Position numbers and translations under genes: made by a program
The notes under the pieces: generated by a model
Told to the model about the DNA's origin: nothing
Seen by the model: only the letters and a program-made list of their open reading frames with translations
Database searches by the model: none
Virus record (IMG/VR): IMGVR_UViG_3300042449_000993
Coordinates: 108,992-172,991 of that record
DNA from: a virus
Reading direction: 5' to 3' (one strand)
Length of the DNA: 64,000 nucleotides
Part shown: positions 15,360-22,507 of the stretch, piece after piece
How positions within the stretch are numbered: position 1 is the stretch's first letter
How the letters are laid out: each line of letters begins with the position of its first letter

Positions 15360-15416
15360 GGGTATCGGGAACCCTAAAACAACGCCGCTCTCTCGGCTCT
15401 CTCCTCGGCGAGAGAG
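15344..15416 (+). promoter_or_regulatory. Nested, mutually exclusive RNA stems after the HD-like gene
   Basis: CCGAGGAGAGAG (15344-15355) is perfectly complementary to CTCTCTCCTCGG (15397-15408). Between them AGGGT (15359-15363) pairs with ACCCT (15371-15375). CGAGAGAG (15409-15416) can pair with CTCTCTCG (15388-15395), and its last seven bases GAGAGAG with CTCTCTC (15397-15403), in the latter case competing with the long stem. No T-run follows directly, so it may be an RNA-stability or processing element rather than a simple terminator. Confidence 0.4.
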
Positions 15417-15421
15417 GATGC

Positions 15422-15484
15422 CGTAAGTTATTGATTTTATTCGATTTTTCTCTGTTGTGTTTTCCTGTGATTCAGGTAGAATAT
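15422..15484 (+). repeat. Direct repeat copy A carrying a promoter
   Basis: 63 bp that recur without gaps at 15663-15725, exactly 241 bp downstream, with about 53 identical positions by hand count. The first 22 bp are identical. Each copy contains a promoter and is followed by an ATG, so the pair looks like an old tandem duplication of a gene-plus-promoter unit. Confidence 0.85.
15455..15482 (+). promoter_or_regulatory. Promoter in repeat copy A, possibly leaderless
   Basis: TTGTGT (15455-15460), 16-bp spacer, TAGAAT (15477-15482). The ATG of the next gene begins 7 nt after the -10 box, where transcription should start, and no Shine-Dalgarno sequence is seen. The mRNA may therefore be leaderless. 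Confidence 0.55.
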
Positions 15485-15489
15485 GCAAT

Positions 15490-15675
15490 ATGAGTAAGCA
15501 ATATCACTTTATCGACGCCCAAAACGACAAGTTCGGTGCCCGACACACACTCTGGCATGTTGGGAATTATCACTATCAGATTGAATGCCGCTCTACTGGC
15601 AACAAAATCGACCTTCCTGACACCAGTTTCGAACAGGCAAAACAGGTGTTCGAGGACGTGCTCGTAAGTTATTGA
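15490..15675 (+). CDS. Small hypothetical protein
   Basis: A 61-residue protein (MSKQYHFIDAQNDKFG...) with no recognised family. Predicted mixed strand/helix with HTLWHVGNYHYQIECRSTG and a helix near the end (SFEQAKQVFEDVL). Its last codons and stop lie within repeat copy B. The ATG at 15490 was chosen because it is fixed by the promoter; the frame is open further upstream but that would place the start inside the promoter. Confidence 0.6.
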   Translation: MSKQYHFIDAQNDKFGARHTLWHVGNYHYQIECRSTGNKIDLPDTSFEQAKQVFEDVLVSY

Positions 15676-15725
15676 TTTTATTCGGTTTTTTCCTATTGCG
15701 TTTTTCTTGGTTTCAGTTAGAATAT
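15663..15725 (+). repeat. Direct repeat copy B carrying a promoter
   Basis: Second copy of the 63-bp element at 15422. It overlaps the 3' end of the small gene at 15490 and supplies the promoter for the gene at 15730. Confidence 0.85.
15696..15723 (+). promoter_or_regulatory. Promoter in repeat copy B, possibly leaderless
   Basis: TTGCGT (15696-15701), 16-bp spacer, TAGAAT (15718-15723). The ATG at 15730 begins 6 nt after the -10 box with no Shine-Dalgarno sequence, the same arrangement as in copy A. Confidence 0.55.
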
Positions 15726-15729
15726 AATT

Positions 15730-16002
15730 ATGAAAAGCGAAAACACTATTGTAAAAATCGGTGACGTTGTTAAGTCTCTTGACTTCGTTGGTATCAATGA
15801 CTGTTATTATGTCGGTCTCGTGGTCGGCATCAGCAAGATGGATGGCACTTTCCGCGCCAAGACCATCAAGCGTGTGTGGCAGGGTCAGTTGGACAAGAAG
15901 TTTCCGTCTGACTTCTTCACTGCTCCGCTTCCTGGCAATTCTTTCTTCGACGATATGGCTGAAGAAAAGGGTGTCGATTCTCGCGTGCAGGTGGTTGCCT
16001 AA
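15730..16002 (+). CDS. Small hypothetical protein, beta-barrel-like
   Basis: A 90-residue protein with a strand pattern IVKIGDVVKSLDFVG / CYYVGLVVGISKMDGTFRAKTIKRVWQG that suggests a small SH3-like or KOW-like barrel; no family is claimed. It starts directly at the promoter of repeat copy B and overlaps the next gene by 1 nt, so it heads a run of small genes to about 17.8 kb. Confidence 0.65.
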   Translation: MKSENTIVKIGDVVKSLDFVGINDCYYVGLVVGISKMDGTFRAKTIKRVWQGQLDKKFPSDFFTAPLPGNSFFDDMAEEKGVDSRVQVVA

Positions 16003-16226
16003 TGAACATCGATGACCGACATGGTAGTCCGTATGATCGTGGTCGCGCTGACAGTTATTATCGTCGCGCTCGAAGTCCGCACTATATGAAAAGTGACATC
16101 AATGGTTATGTGACTTTCAATAGTGCTCGCGTGTTCGAGAAAGAAATGACTGCGAAACAAATTGTTGAGTACAATCTTGGCTTCGACGTGAATGAAGCAG
16201 AACAAAATTTTAAGGAGTGGGAATAA
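16002..16226 (+). CDS. Small hypothetical protein
   Basis: A 74-residue protein. The N-terminal third is Arg/Tyr/Asp-rich and probably disordered (DDRHGSPYDRGRADSYYRRAR); the rest looks helical (FEKEMTAKQIVEYNLGFDVNEAEQNF). It starts in a TAATG overlap with the previous gene. Not recognised. Confidence 0.55.
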   Translation: MNIDDRHGSPYDRGRADSYYRRARSPHYMKSDINGYVTFNSARVFEKEMTAKQIVEYNLGFDVNEAEQNFKEWE

Positions 16227-16227
16227 T

Positions 16228-16452
16228 ATGAGAAAGCAAACTGAAACTTTGCTGAGTGAGGCGATCGATCTGGTGAACGGTGTCGATCATGTTCTGGCGA
16301 ACACCATGACTCAGTATGATCTGAGTGCCAAGGATTGCTACAACATGGCAGAGAAACTTGAGCGTGCGTGTCATGCACTGCTTGTTGTTGGTGATCGCAA
16401 GACGCAACAGGATCTGAACAAGATTCCGATGGGTGAAGGAGTGCCGTTCTAA
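16228..16452 (+). CDS. Small helical hypothetical protein
   Basis: A 74-residue, largely helical protein (MRKQTETLLSEAIDLVNGVD...). The ATG at 16228 follows AAGGAG at a normal distance; an upstream GTG at 16192 would overlap the previous gene and is less likely. It overlaps the next gene by 1 nt. No family recognised. Confidence 0.6.
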   Translation: MRKQTETLLSEAIDLVNGVDHVLANTMTQYDLSAKDCYNMAEKLERACHALLVVGDRKTQQDLNKIPMGEGVPF

Positions 16453-16685
16453 TGGGATACTTCAAAAATTTAGAAATTGATGTCATTGAGATGTATCGCG
16501 TTGATGGTCTCAAGGAAGCAGAGATTGCAAAGATCACTGGCTTGTTATTGAGTGAAGTCAACGAGATTCTTGCTGCGTATGAGAATCGCGATGCTGACTA
16601 CAATGAATATGATACTGACATGGTCAGTTACGATGATCTGTCTTTTGATCCAGGTGACATTGACTACAATGCGGAGCATTACTAA
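16452..16685 (+). CDS. Small protein with helix-turn-helix-like N-terminus
   Basis: A 77-residue protein. Residues 8-45 (VIEMYRVDGLKEAEIAKITGLLLSEVNEIL) have the pattern of a sigma-factor-like or transposase-like helix-turn-helix, followed by a very acidic Asp/Tyr-rich tail. DNA or RNA polymerase binding is possible but not shown. Overlaps both neighbours by 1 nt. Confidence 0.6.
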   Translation: MGYFKNLEIDVIEMYRVDGLKEAEIAKITGLLLSEVNEILAAYENRDADYNEYDTDMVSYDDLSFDPGDIDYNAEHY

Positions 16686-16876
16686 TGGAAGACATGATGA
16701 CAGAAAGCGAAATCTTTGCACTTTGCGTTAAAATGCAACATCTTGGGTATGCAGTTATTTGCTTCACTCCAGAAGAATTGCGTGGTGCAGATCCTGGTCA
16801 TGTTCAAGATCGTTTGGTTGAATTGGGTTGGGATGTAATTGATACTCTTGCCACTGAACCACGTGAGGGCGAATAA
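16685..16876 (+). CDS. Small acidic hypothetical protein
   Basis: A 63-residue protein (MEDMMTESEIFALCVKMQHLG...), mixed helix/strand with YAVICFTPEELRG and VQDRLVELGWDVIDTLA. Conserved-looking in style to small phage proteins but without a named family. Overlaps both neighbours by 1 nt within the operon. Confidence 0.55.
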   Translation: MEDMMTESEIFALCVKMQHLGYAVICFTPEELRGADPGHVQDRLVELGWDVIDTLATEPREGE

Positions 16877-17097
16877 TGACAAACGAGTATCGTCGTTCTG
16901 TTCTTGCCCCCAAAGAGCGAGTAAAGTTTGATCCCCGCAATCGCAAGCACATGCTTGATTTTGCTAAATTTGTGAAGTATAATAGTTGGACAAACGGTTG
17001 CTCTTATTTCTTAGAAGATCCATACACGGATATTCCTTCCATGATTCGAGCAAAAATTGCTGATCACACATTATCTAAACTGGTGGAAAAAGTATGA
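16876..17097 (+). CDS. Conserved small phage protein
   Basis: A 73-residue protein with KFDPRNRKHMLDFAKFVKYN and a CSYFLEDPYTDIPSMIRAKI stretch. The Trp-Cys-Tyr-Phe-Leu-Glu-x-Pro-Tyr-x-x-Ile-Pro pattern is one I associate with conserved small proteins of T4-like marine phages, with no known role. Overlaps both neighbours by a few bases. Confidence 0.6.
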   Translation: MTNEYRRSVLAPKERVKFDPRNRKHMLDFAKFVKYNSWTNGCSYFLEDPYTDIPSMIRAKIADHTLSKLVEKV

Positions 17098-17282
17098 GCG
17101 AAGGTGACTTTGAAGTATTAACACTCGGCACAATCGAAGAACTTCGAACTCTTCGAAAATTTGCAAAAGAAATGATTGCATTCAGTAAAATACATGACAT
17201 GCCTCTGCCGCATGAGATGCGTGTAGGAATTACTGCATTAGAAGAGTTTTATCAAAGTCACATTGAGAAGTATCCGCAATGA
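17094..17282 (+). CDS. Small helical hypothetical protein
   Basis: A 62-residue acidic, mostly helical protein (EELRTLRKFAKEMIAFSKIHD, then EMRVGITALEEFYQSH). It starts in an ATGA-type overlap with the previous gene and ends in one with the next. Not recognised. Confidence 0.55.
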   Translation: MSEGDFEVLTLGTIEELRTLRKFAKEMIAFSKIHDMPLPHEMRVGITALEEFYQSHIEKYPQ

Positions 17283-17599
17283 TGGTCTACTGCGCTGCGC
17301 GTTTCAAACCAAAGAAGAAGCGCAAACCGAAAGGTATCATTGCGAAGAAGTATAACAAGTCCTCGGCGATTCTCGGTGTTGAGAAGTTGCCGAGTTTGTC
17401 TTATGGTTCACGAGTTGGGGCTGATGCTGCTCGCAGTGTTCAGTCGCTCAACTCTGATAAGATCTTTACAGAAAAAAGAGAGAGCCTGATGTACACAGGT
17501 TCTTTGGTGAAGGGTATTGCTACGATGCACAAATCAAACGCAGTGCCTGTAATCGACGAAGAGCAAATGAAAGATATCTCTCGCATGAGGCGAGGCTAA
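17279..17599 (+). CDS. Basic hypothetical protein
   Basis: A 106-residue protein with a strongly basic start (FKPKKKRKPKGIIAKKYNK) and a block SSAILGVEKLPSLSYGSRVG. The basic N-terminus suggests nucleic acid binding. Start may be either of two adjacent ATG codons. No family recognised. Confidence 0.6.
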   Translation: MMVYCAARFKPKKKRKPKGIIAKKYNKSSAILGVEKLPSLSYGSRVGADAARSVQSLNSDKIFTEKRESLMYTGSLVKGIATMHKSNAVPVIDEEQMKDISRMRRG

Positions 17600-17614
17600 C
17601 ATAGGAGATTTTTT

Positions 17615-17824
17615 ATGAGTATTCGTTCAAAGGCTATTATTGAAACTGCTAAAACACTTGCGGCATTAATTGTTGCTGGTGTTGCATTCTATTTCATTCT
17701 TGATATTCTTGGACCAACAGTTGGGTTGATTCTAATGCTTGTTTCTTTGGTTGGATGGTTCACTTGGCTAACATATGATTTTTATGTTCACAAGTTCACT
17801 CTCCAAGATAAGTGGAAACTCTGA
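17615..17824 (+). CDS. Small membrane protein
   Basis: A 69-residue protein with two predicted transmembrane helices (about residues 12-30 and 34-55: LAALIVAGVAFYFILDIL, then VGLILMLVSLVGWFTWLTYDF) and a short C-terminal tail. A GGAG motif precedes the ATG. It overlaps the DUF1289-type gene by 13 nt. Function unknown. Confidence 0.65.
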   Translation: MSIRSKAIIETAKTLAALIVAGVAFYFILDILGPTVGLILMLVSLVGWFTWLTYDFYVHKFTLQDKWKL

Positions 17825-18021
17825 TCAGTCCTTGTAAGGGAATCTGCAAATTAGACACCCAACGTGAGTATTGCGTTGGGTGTTTTCGCACAACTGCAGA
17901 AATAACTGCTTGGACAAAGTTGCCTTTGTTCGAAAAAGAGCGTATAATCAAAGAATGTAAAGAACGCGAAGAGAATTTTATAAATGATGGGAAAATTTCT
18001 TTGTCTAATTGGAATTCATAA
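17812..18021 (+). CDS. DUF1289-type cysteine protein
   Basis: A 69-residue protein with the family pattern SPCKGICKLD, then CVGCFRTTAEITAW: four cysteines in C-x3-C and C-x2-C spacing followed by R-T-x-x-E-I-x-x-W. DUF1289 proteins are short, common in proteobacteria, and thought to bind metal or Fe-S, with unclear function. A cellular-type protein in a phage hints at a gene acquired from a proteobacterial host. Confidence 0.8.
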   Translation: METLISPCKGICKLDTQREYCVGCFRTTAEITAWTKLPLFEKERIIKECKEREENFINDGKISLSNWNS

Positions 18022-18151
18022 TTGGGAAAAGTTGTGGAGACCAAGTCGCTGCCCATACCACACAGCAGAAATTCTTGTGAGTAAGACTTGCACACGATGC
18101 GGCAAAACGGTGGAAGCACCGCCGCCAAAGCATTCATCTGACGAAGATTGA
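17984..18151 (+). CDS. Small zinc-ribbon-like protein (DUF1660-like)
   Basis: A 55-residue protein with FLCLIGIHNWEKL near the start and KTCTRCGKTVE near the end. The (C)-x-x-G-I-H-x-W and C-x-x-C-G arrangement resembles the short DUF1660 prophage proteins. It overlaps the end of the previous gene by 38 nt in another frame, with two alternative ATG codons (17984, 17987). Role unknown. Confidence 0.5.
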   Translation: MMGKFLCLIGIHNWEKLWRPSRCPYHTAEILVSKTCTRCGKTVEAPPPKHSSDED

Positions 18152-18152
18152 T

Positions 18153-18755
18153 ATGAGTAAAGGTATTCACATGCATGAATTGTTTGTCACACCAATGTGG
18201 CATTCTTCTCTTGCTGACTATGGAACTCATAAAGAAGGAATTTTAAATTATCTCAATGAGGTTCGCAAAACGCAACCAAGTGCATTGAGATCAAACATGA
18301 ATGCGTATCAGTCGCATCCAACGTTGATCCTAACAGAAGAATTGGCTCCTGTCTTTAAGCATATCATGGAAGATATGATGAGAGTTGTGATTCAAGATTG
18401 TGAATTAAAAGTTACTTCAGCGTCTCTGACGTATGCTTGGGTCAACTTTAATGACAATAGAAGTGCATTTAATATGCCTCATACTCATGCTGAAACTTTT
18501 TCTGGAGTTTTTTATGCGCAAATCCCAGAGAACAGCGGAGTGCTTGTAATCAATAATGACGCATCAAATTCTTTATGGGATGGAAATAACTTTTCCGATA
18601 TGACGAATAAATACCTTCGGGCGAATTATCCAATTTTCCCGAAAGAGGGTGACATTTATATTTGGCCATCTTATTTGGAACATTTTGTAACTCCGAATAA
18701 TCATGACGATTGTAGAGTCTCCATTTCTTTCAATATCAAATGTGCAAATTCGTAA
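18153..18755 (+). CDS. Putative 2OG-Fe(II) oxygenase (TIGR02466-like)
   Basis: A 200-residue cupin-fold oxygenase. The iron-binding pattern is H-T-H-A in MPHTHAETFSGVFYAQIP (about residues 109-126) and a distal His in YLEHFVTPN; the following DDCRVSISFNIK holds the likely 2-oxoglutarate Arg. These match the putative 2OG-Fe(II) oxygenases found in many T4-like marine phages; substrate unknown (prolyl/protein or small molecule). The start may be the ATG at 18153 or MHELF at 18171. It is a different family from the JBP-like enzyme at 2090. Confidence 0.85.
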   Translation: MSKGIHMHELFVTPMWHSSLADYGTHKEGILNYLNEVRKTQPSALRSNMNAYQSHPTLILTEELAPVFKHIMEDMMRVVIQDCELKVTSASLTYAWVNFNDNRSAFNMPHTHAETFSGVFYAQIPENSGVLVINNDASNSLWDGNNFSDMTNKYLRANYPIFPKEGDIYIWPSYLEHFVTPNNHDDCRVSISFNIKCANS

Positions 18756-18764
18756 AGGTGATTT

Positions 18765-19115
18765 ATGGCTAATGTTAAATTTGAATACACAGGTAAGTTG
18801 AGCGACGGTCGTTTCTTCGATGAAGATTCGAAAAAGAAAGTTGTTATTGAACTTGATGATAGCGATTTGACTGTTGATGAAATGCTTGAAGAGTTTATGA
18901 ACTTTATGCAAGCAATCGGATACAAGTTCGAAATCGGTGATCGTTTCGAAGTCACTAATGACTTTAAAAATTTTGAAGAGCGATTAAATCCAAACTCTCA
19001 AGATTCTGGCAAATCAGATCCAGGATATGGTGCCGTTCCTCCGCAGGGACAACCAATTGTAGATGAAGGTGGCACTGTTATTGGTATGGCTTCTCCTAAA
19101 CTTGATCCATATTGA
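18765..19115 (+). CDS. Hypothetical protein
   Basis: A 116-residue acidic protein starting VKFEYTGKLSDGRFFDED, with a helix (LTVDEMLEEFMNFMQAIGYK) and a Gly/Pro/Asp-rich, probably flexible C-terminal third (SDPGYGAVPPQGQP). The opening strands recall a small beta domain, but no family can be named. A GGTG ribosome site precedes it. Confidence 0.6.
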   Translation: MANVKFEYTGKLSDGRFFDEDSKKKVVIELDDSDLTVDEMLEEFMNFMQAIGYKFEIGDRFEVTNDFKNFEERLNPNSQDSGKSDPGYGAVPPQGQPIVDEGGTVIGMASPKLDPY

Positions 19116-19123
19116 GGTGATTT

Positions 19124-19213
19124 ATGCCAGCCAAAACAGGAACAAAGGGGTTCGGAAAGGGTCGTGCTAAACTCGGATCTAAGAAACGTAAGGCACGTCG
19201 TAAGAAATCGTGA
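19124..19213 (+). CDS. Very small, highly basic protein
   Basis: A 29-residue peptide (MPAKTGTKGFGKGRAKLGSK...) ending in a Lys/Arg-rich run; roughly half its residues are Lys, Arg or Gly. The ATG follows GAGGTG at a normal distance and the stop overlaps the next start, so translation is likely. A nucleic-acid-binding role is the simplest guess. Confidence 0.5.
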   Translation: MPAKTGTKGFGKGRAKLGSKKRKARRKKS

Positions 19214-19473
19214 GTACACTTGAATCAGTCACTCCCAAGTATGACATTACTTGGTATGTGAAATGGACAGCAAGTATTATTACACTTGTTGGTATCACGG
19301 TTCGAGCCAGCGGTCTCGTTCAATATCAATGGATCGATTTGATCTGTAGTTGGATTGGGGCTGCTGGCTGGTTCTTTGTTGGGTTCAAATGGAATGATCG
19401 TGCGTTGATGATTCTAAATGGTGTGATTGGTGTGGTTTTGTTTGCAGGAATCATGAGGTATTATCTGTCATGA
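19210..19473 (+). CDS. Small conserved membrane protein (DUF6552-like)
   Basis: An 87-residue protein with three hydrophobic segments (WTASIITLVGITVRASGL, LICSWIGAAGWFFVGFKW, ALMILNGVIGVVLFAGIM). The TWYVKW start and the GWFFVGFKWNDRALMILN block resemble a small membrane family conserved in T4-like marine phages. The start is the GTG at 19210, overlapping the stop of the basic peptide (GTGA). Function unknown. Confidence 0.65.
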   Translation: MSTLESVTPKYDITWYVKWTASIITLVGITVRASGLVQYQWIDLICSWIGAAGWFFVGFKWNDRALMILNGVIGVVLFAGIMRYYLS

Positions 19474-19958
19474 AGATCTCTATTGGCAAGTATCCAAAGA
19501 AGGGCGAGCAAAAGAAATCCATTCGAATTGATCCATGGGACACATGGAGCATGGATCATACTCTTGCTGAGATCATTCATCCGATGCTCAAGCAGTTACG
19601 CAAGACTGCTCACGGTGCGCCATGCACTGATGATGAAGATGTTCCTGAGCATCTCCGTTCGACTAAAGCCAAGCCCAAGAAAAATGAATGGGATGTGGAT
19701 GAGTTTCACTTCAAACGTTGGGACTGGATCATGAAAGAAATGATCTGGACTTTCGGCGAACACGCAAAAGACCATGAGCCAAACTTCTGGATCAAGAAAC
19801 CCAAATACAAATGGGTAGATGTTGAAGGGAAAGATTGGAAAGAAATGGTCACTGTCGACAAAGGCAAGTTCGACGAAGCCAAAGCCAAAGCATATTGGGA
19901 ACGAAAGAAGAATGGCTTTCGTTTGTTCGGGAAGTATTATCAAAATCTCTGGGATTAA
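19470..19958 (+). CDS. Conserved phage hypothetical protein
   Basis: A 162-residue soluble protein rich in Trp, Lys and Asp: IRIDPWDTWSMDHTLAEIIHPMLKQL, then DEFHFKRWDWIMKEMIWTFGEH. This pattern is familiar from a family present in many T4-like and other large phages, without known role. Overlaps the membrane protein gene by 4 nt (ATGA). Confidence 0.7.
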   Translation: MKISIGKYPKKGEQKKSIRIDPWDTWSMDHTLAEIIHPMLKQLRKTAHGAPCTDDEDVPEHLRSTKAKPKKNEWDVDEFHFKRWDWIMKEMIWTFGEHAKDHEPNFWIKKPKYKWVDVEGKDWKEMVTVDKGKFDEAKAKAYWERKKNGFRLFGKYYQNLWD

Positions 19959-19969
19959 GAGGATATAAC

Positions 19970-20812
19970 ATGTTACCAGAATTTAAAATTTATACAAATC
20001 CAAATGATATTAAGTTTGCTCTATATGAACAATCTGAAATCATCTCTGATGAAATTAAAATGAGGGGCTTGTGGAATGGAGATCTAGTCAACTACATCGT
20101 AAGAGTGTTGAGTCGTCAGGCTCCTGGAAATGTGATTGATGTTGGTGCAGGAATAGGTTCAATGGTGATTCCATTTGCCGCTTTTTGCAATGTTCAGCAC
20201 ACATATCATGCATTTGAACCATCTCGTCATCTTAATCTGCAACTATCAACAAATGTTTTCTTAAATCATCTTTCAAACGTTTATGTTTATCAAGAAGCAT
20301 TAAGTGATGTTGAAAAGAGAACTATTGCAGGTATTCTTGACGTTTGGCGATTAAGCAATCATGGATCATTTTCTTTCAATGATGAGGTTAATGAGATTCG
20401 TGGAATTGTTTCAACTCCAGAAAAAGAATTCTATAAATTTAAGCCTCTTGATAGCCACGGTCTTCGAGATATTCGTTTCATTAAACTTTCTGCGCCTGGA
20501 ATGGAACTTGAAGTTTTAAGAGGAGCAAAGCAAACTATTGAGAATAGTGGTAAACCACCTATTTGTATCGAGCATTGGGATTATCCATGGTACGAAGAAA
20601 AAACCAAAGAATTCCAAAGATATTTGGCAGAGGAATTACGTTATGCCAGCTTTGATATGGCTCATGGATATTTCATTGCTTACAAGTCAGATGGTCATGC
20701 TGACTTCCTGACATCTGAAGCGCAAGTCGAAGAGACAGGTGATTTTTTTGTCAGAGAAAAATTGCACGAGGCTCCATTAGCAGTTGATCAGCAAAAAGTC
20801 TATATCGCTTAA
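19970..20812 (+). CDS. FkbM-family methyltransferase
   Basis: A 280-residue SAM-dependent methyltransferase. Motif I VIDVGAGIGSMVIPFAA lies near residue 55, the acidic ribose-binding AFEPSRH near 82, and the FkbM C-terminal pattern LRDIRFIKLSAPGMELEVLRGA near 160-180. FkbM enzymes mostly O-methylate sugars in glycans. The ATG at 19970 follows AGAGGA; an earlier in-frame GTG lies inside the upstream gene. First gene of a glycan cassette to 24.7 kb. Confidence 0.82.
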   Translation: MLPEFKIYTNPNDIKFALYEQSEIISDEIKMRGLWNGDLVNYIVRVLSRQAPGNVIDVGAGIGSMVIPFAAFCNVQHTYHAFEPSRHLNLQLSTNVFLNHLSNVYVYQEALSDVEKRTIAGILDVWRLSNHGSFSFNDEVNEIRGIVSTPEKEFYKFKPLDSHGLRDIRFIKLSAPGMELEVLRGAKQTIENSGKPPICIEHWDYPWYEEKTKEFQRYLAEELRYASFDMAHGYFIAYKSDGHADFLTSEAQVEETGDFFVREKLHEAPLAVDQQKVYIA

Positions 20813-21289
20813 ATGCAATCTAAAGAAGAATTAGAAAATTGGTATCGACATCCAGATCCATGGAAATACGAAACAACACAAGATGATTTGTTTCGAAAAG
20901 AGCAGATATTGCAAATGCTTCCAATGCGATATGAACGTGCTATTGACATCGGATGCGGAGAAGGGTTTGTCACAAAAGATTTGCCAGCAATCGAGAGTCA
21001 TGGAATTGAAATTTCAGATCTCGCTGCTTCTAGATTGCCATGGAATGTAAAAAGAGTTCATGCTCCAGAAGGACTATATGATTTAGTCATGACTACAGGA
21101 ACGTTATATACACAATATAATCACGAACAGATTGTAGAGTGGATTAGGAAATGTTCTTGTAGGCATATTCTGATTGCTGGAATTAGAGAATGGCTTATGC
21201 CATACACATTTGGAAATGTTCTCGCTAAAAAAGAATTTAAATACAGAGAGTATGTACAATCGGTGACATTATATGAAGTTAGCACATAA
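20813..21289 (+). CDS. SAM-dependent methyltransferase
   Basis: A 158-residue class I methyltransferase domain: RAIDIGCGEGFVTKDLP (motif I near residue 43), GIEISDLAASRLP (post I), and LYDLVMTTGTLYTQYNHEQIVEW (motif II region). It is shorter than usual (~200), lacking some C-terminal strands, similar to NodS-like enzymes. Starts directly after the previous stop and overlaps the next gene by 17 nt. Likely acts on a sugar or small metabolite. Confidence 0.75.
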   Translation: MQSKEELENWYRHPDPWKYETTQDDLFRKEQILQMLPMRYERAIDIGCGEGFVTKDLPAIESHGIEISDLAASRLPWNVKRVHAPEGLYDLVMTTGTLYTQYNHEQIVEWIRKCSCRHILIAGIREWLMPYTFGNVLAKKEFKYREYVQSVTLYEVST

Positions 21290-21794
21290 CATTGGTGAAA
21301 TAAGGCATCCAAATTATAACACTCGCGAGCAAATTCTTGCTTGTGTTGATTCCATCGGATTTGACGGAATCTATAAAAACGTATATCATAATCAAGATGT
21401 CCTCGTTGGCAAAACAGGAATTATGTTTGTCATGGGAGACTTTGTTGGTGGAGATAATGCCTTTGATCTACCCAATGTACCAAGACTTGAAGAGTATTGC
21501 ACGTTGGAAGAAGTATTTGAATTATGCGATAAGTATCAATTCGAATTAGGATGGCATACTTGGTCGCACAGAGATCTCACGAAACTAGATAAAGATGAAA
21601 TCATGTTAGAAGTCACTCCCCCAATGGGATTGAATATAAAGCATTTTGCATATCCTTACGGAACGTTTAATGATCTTGTGATTGAATGCGTCAAAGAAGC
21701 AGGATATGAAAAAGCATACTCAGTCACACAAGGCTCTCAAGATCCTAATGATCCAGATTATAAATTTAAAATTTATCGCGACTATATTAAATGA
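21273..21794 (+). CDS. Polysaccharide deacetylase-like protein
   Basis: A 173-residue NodB-fold protein. The metal-binding LGWHTWSHRDLTKL near residue 88-101 matches H-x-x-S-H, and FAYPYGTFND near 125-134 matches the family's P-Y-G motif. The usual first motif T-F-D-D-G is absent (there is MGDFVGGDN), so catalysis may differ. Predicted to deacetylate or otherwise process surface polysaccharide. Overlaps both neighbours. Confidence 0.75.
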   Translation: MKLAHNIGEIRHPNYNTREQILACVDSIGFDGIYKNVYHNQDVLVGKTGIMFVMGDFVGGDNAFDLPNVPRLEEYCTLEEVFELCDKYQFELGWHTWSHRDLTKLDKDEIMLEVTPPMGLNIKHFAYPYGTFNDLVIECVKEAGYEKAYSVTQGSQDPNDPDYKFKIYRDYIK

Positions 21795-22507
21795 GAAAAG
21801 AATATGATGAGAAGGGGATCGTTGTTATCCCTTCTGTGTTTACTGCTGATGAATGCGATAAAATTAAAACATCTGCATATTCTGTCACAGACAACCAAAT
21901 TAAATCTGCTGGGTATCCTCACGTTCCGAGTGAGCAAGCATACAATAGAAAGTCGTTGATTTTCTTTCCTGCTTTAGCGCATTCTTATTTAAATGAAATT
22001 CGAATTAGCAAACCAATGACTGAGTTGGTGCGAGAGTTTATTGGTGATGATGTTCGTCAAATCAACAATCAAATATACTTTCGCGAACGTGGCGATCTAG
22101 ATCAATTTGCTTGGCATCAAGACATTATGTTTCGCGAGAGTCATATATTTGGCAGTGATGTTGTTGAAGATTATTTTCAGACCATCATCGCAGTAGATGA
22201 TATCACAGAAGAAAACGGAGCCATTGAATTTATCGAAGGTTCACATAAAACAATGCGCCTTTATGCACCAAAAAATCTTCGAAAATTCGAACGTGGTGAT
22301 CTAAAAGGAAAGAAGTATACTGCCAAGAAAGGTGATGTTCTCATTTGGTCGGTGATGATTGTTCACGGAAGCGAAACAAACAACTCTGATTCAAGTCGAA
22401 TGACATACATGAATGGTTTCTGTCGAACAAAAGCAGCAAAAACATATCCACACTATATGATCAATGGTCAAGTTGTTCCATATATTAATCCAGCGATGAT
22501 ACCATGA
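21791..22507 (+). CDS. Phytanoyl-CoA dioxygenase (PhyH)-family oxygenase
   Basis: A 238-residue Fe(II)/2-oxoglutarate oxygenase. Iron ligands are H-Q-D in FAWHQDIMF near residue 115 and the distal His in IVHGSETNNS near 190; the following SSRMTYMNGF holds the likely 2-oxoglutarate Arg. PhyH enzymes in glycan or natural-product clusters hydroxylate small molecules or sugars. Overlaps both neighbours by 4 nt. Confidence 0.83.
   Translation: MRKEYDEKGIVVIPSVFTADECDKIKTSAYSVTDNQIKSAGYPHVPSEQAYNRKSLIFFPALAHSYLNEIRISKPMTELVREFIGDDVRQINNQIYFRERGDLDQFAWHQDIMFRESHIFGSDVVEDYFQTIIAVDDITEENGAIEFIEGSHKTMRLYAPKNLRKFERGDLKGKKYTAKKGDVLIWSVMIVHGSETNNSDSSRMTYMNGFCRTKAAKTYPHYMINGQVVPYINPAMIP

Noticed and set aside
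15422-15489. GTAAGT ... TTCAG resembling eukaryotic splice signals
   Set aside because: The pattern is part of a duplicated promoter region between two bacterial-type genes; nothing else suggests an intron.
18153-18755. Second oxygenase as another DNA-base dioxygenase
   Set aside because: Its H-T-H-A and Y-L-E-H pattern is that of the small TIGR02466-like family and lacks the JBP-type AHRDAGDF and HGNTP blocks.
21273-21794. Polysaccharide deacetylase as a broken gene because the T-F-D-D-G motif is missing
   Set aside because: Start, stop, length and the later motifs are intact and the gene overlaps its neighbours normally; divergence is more likely than decay.
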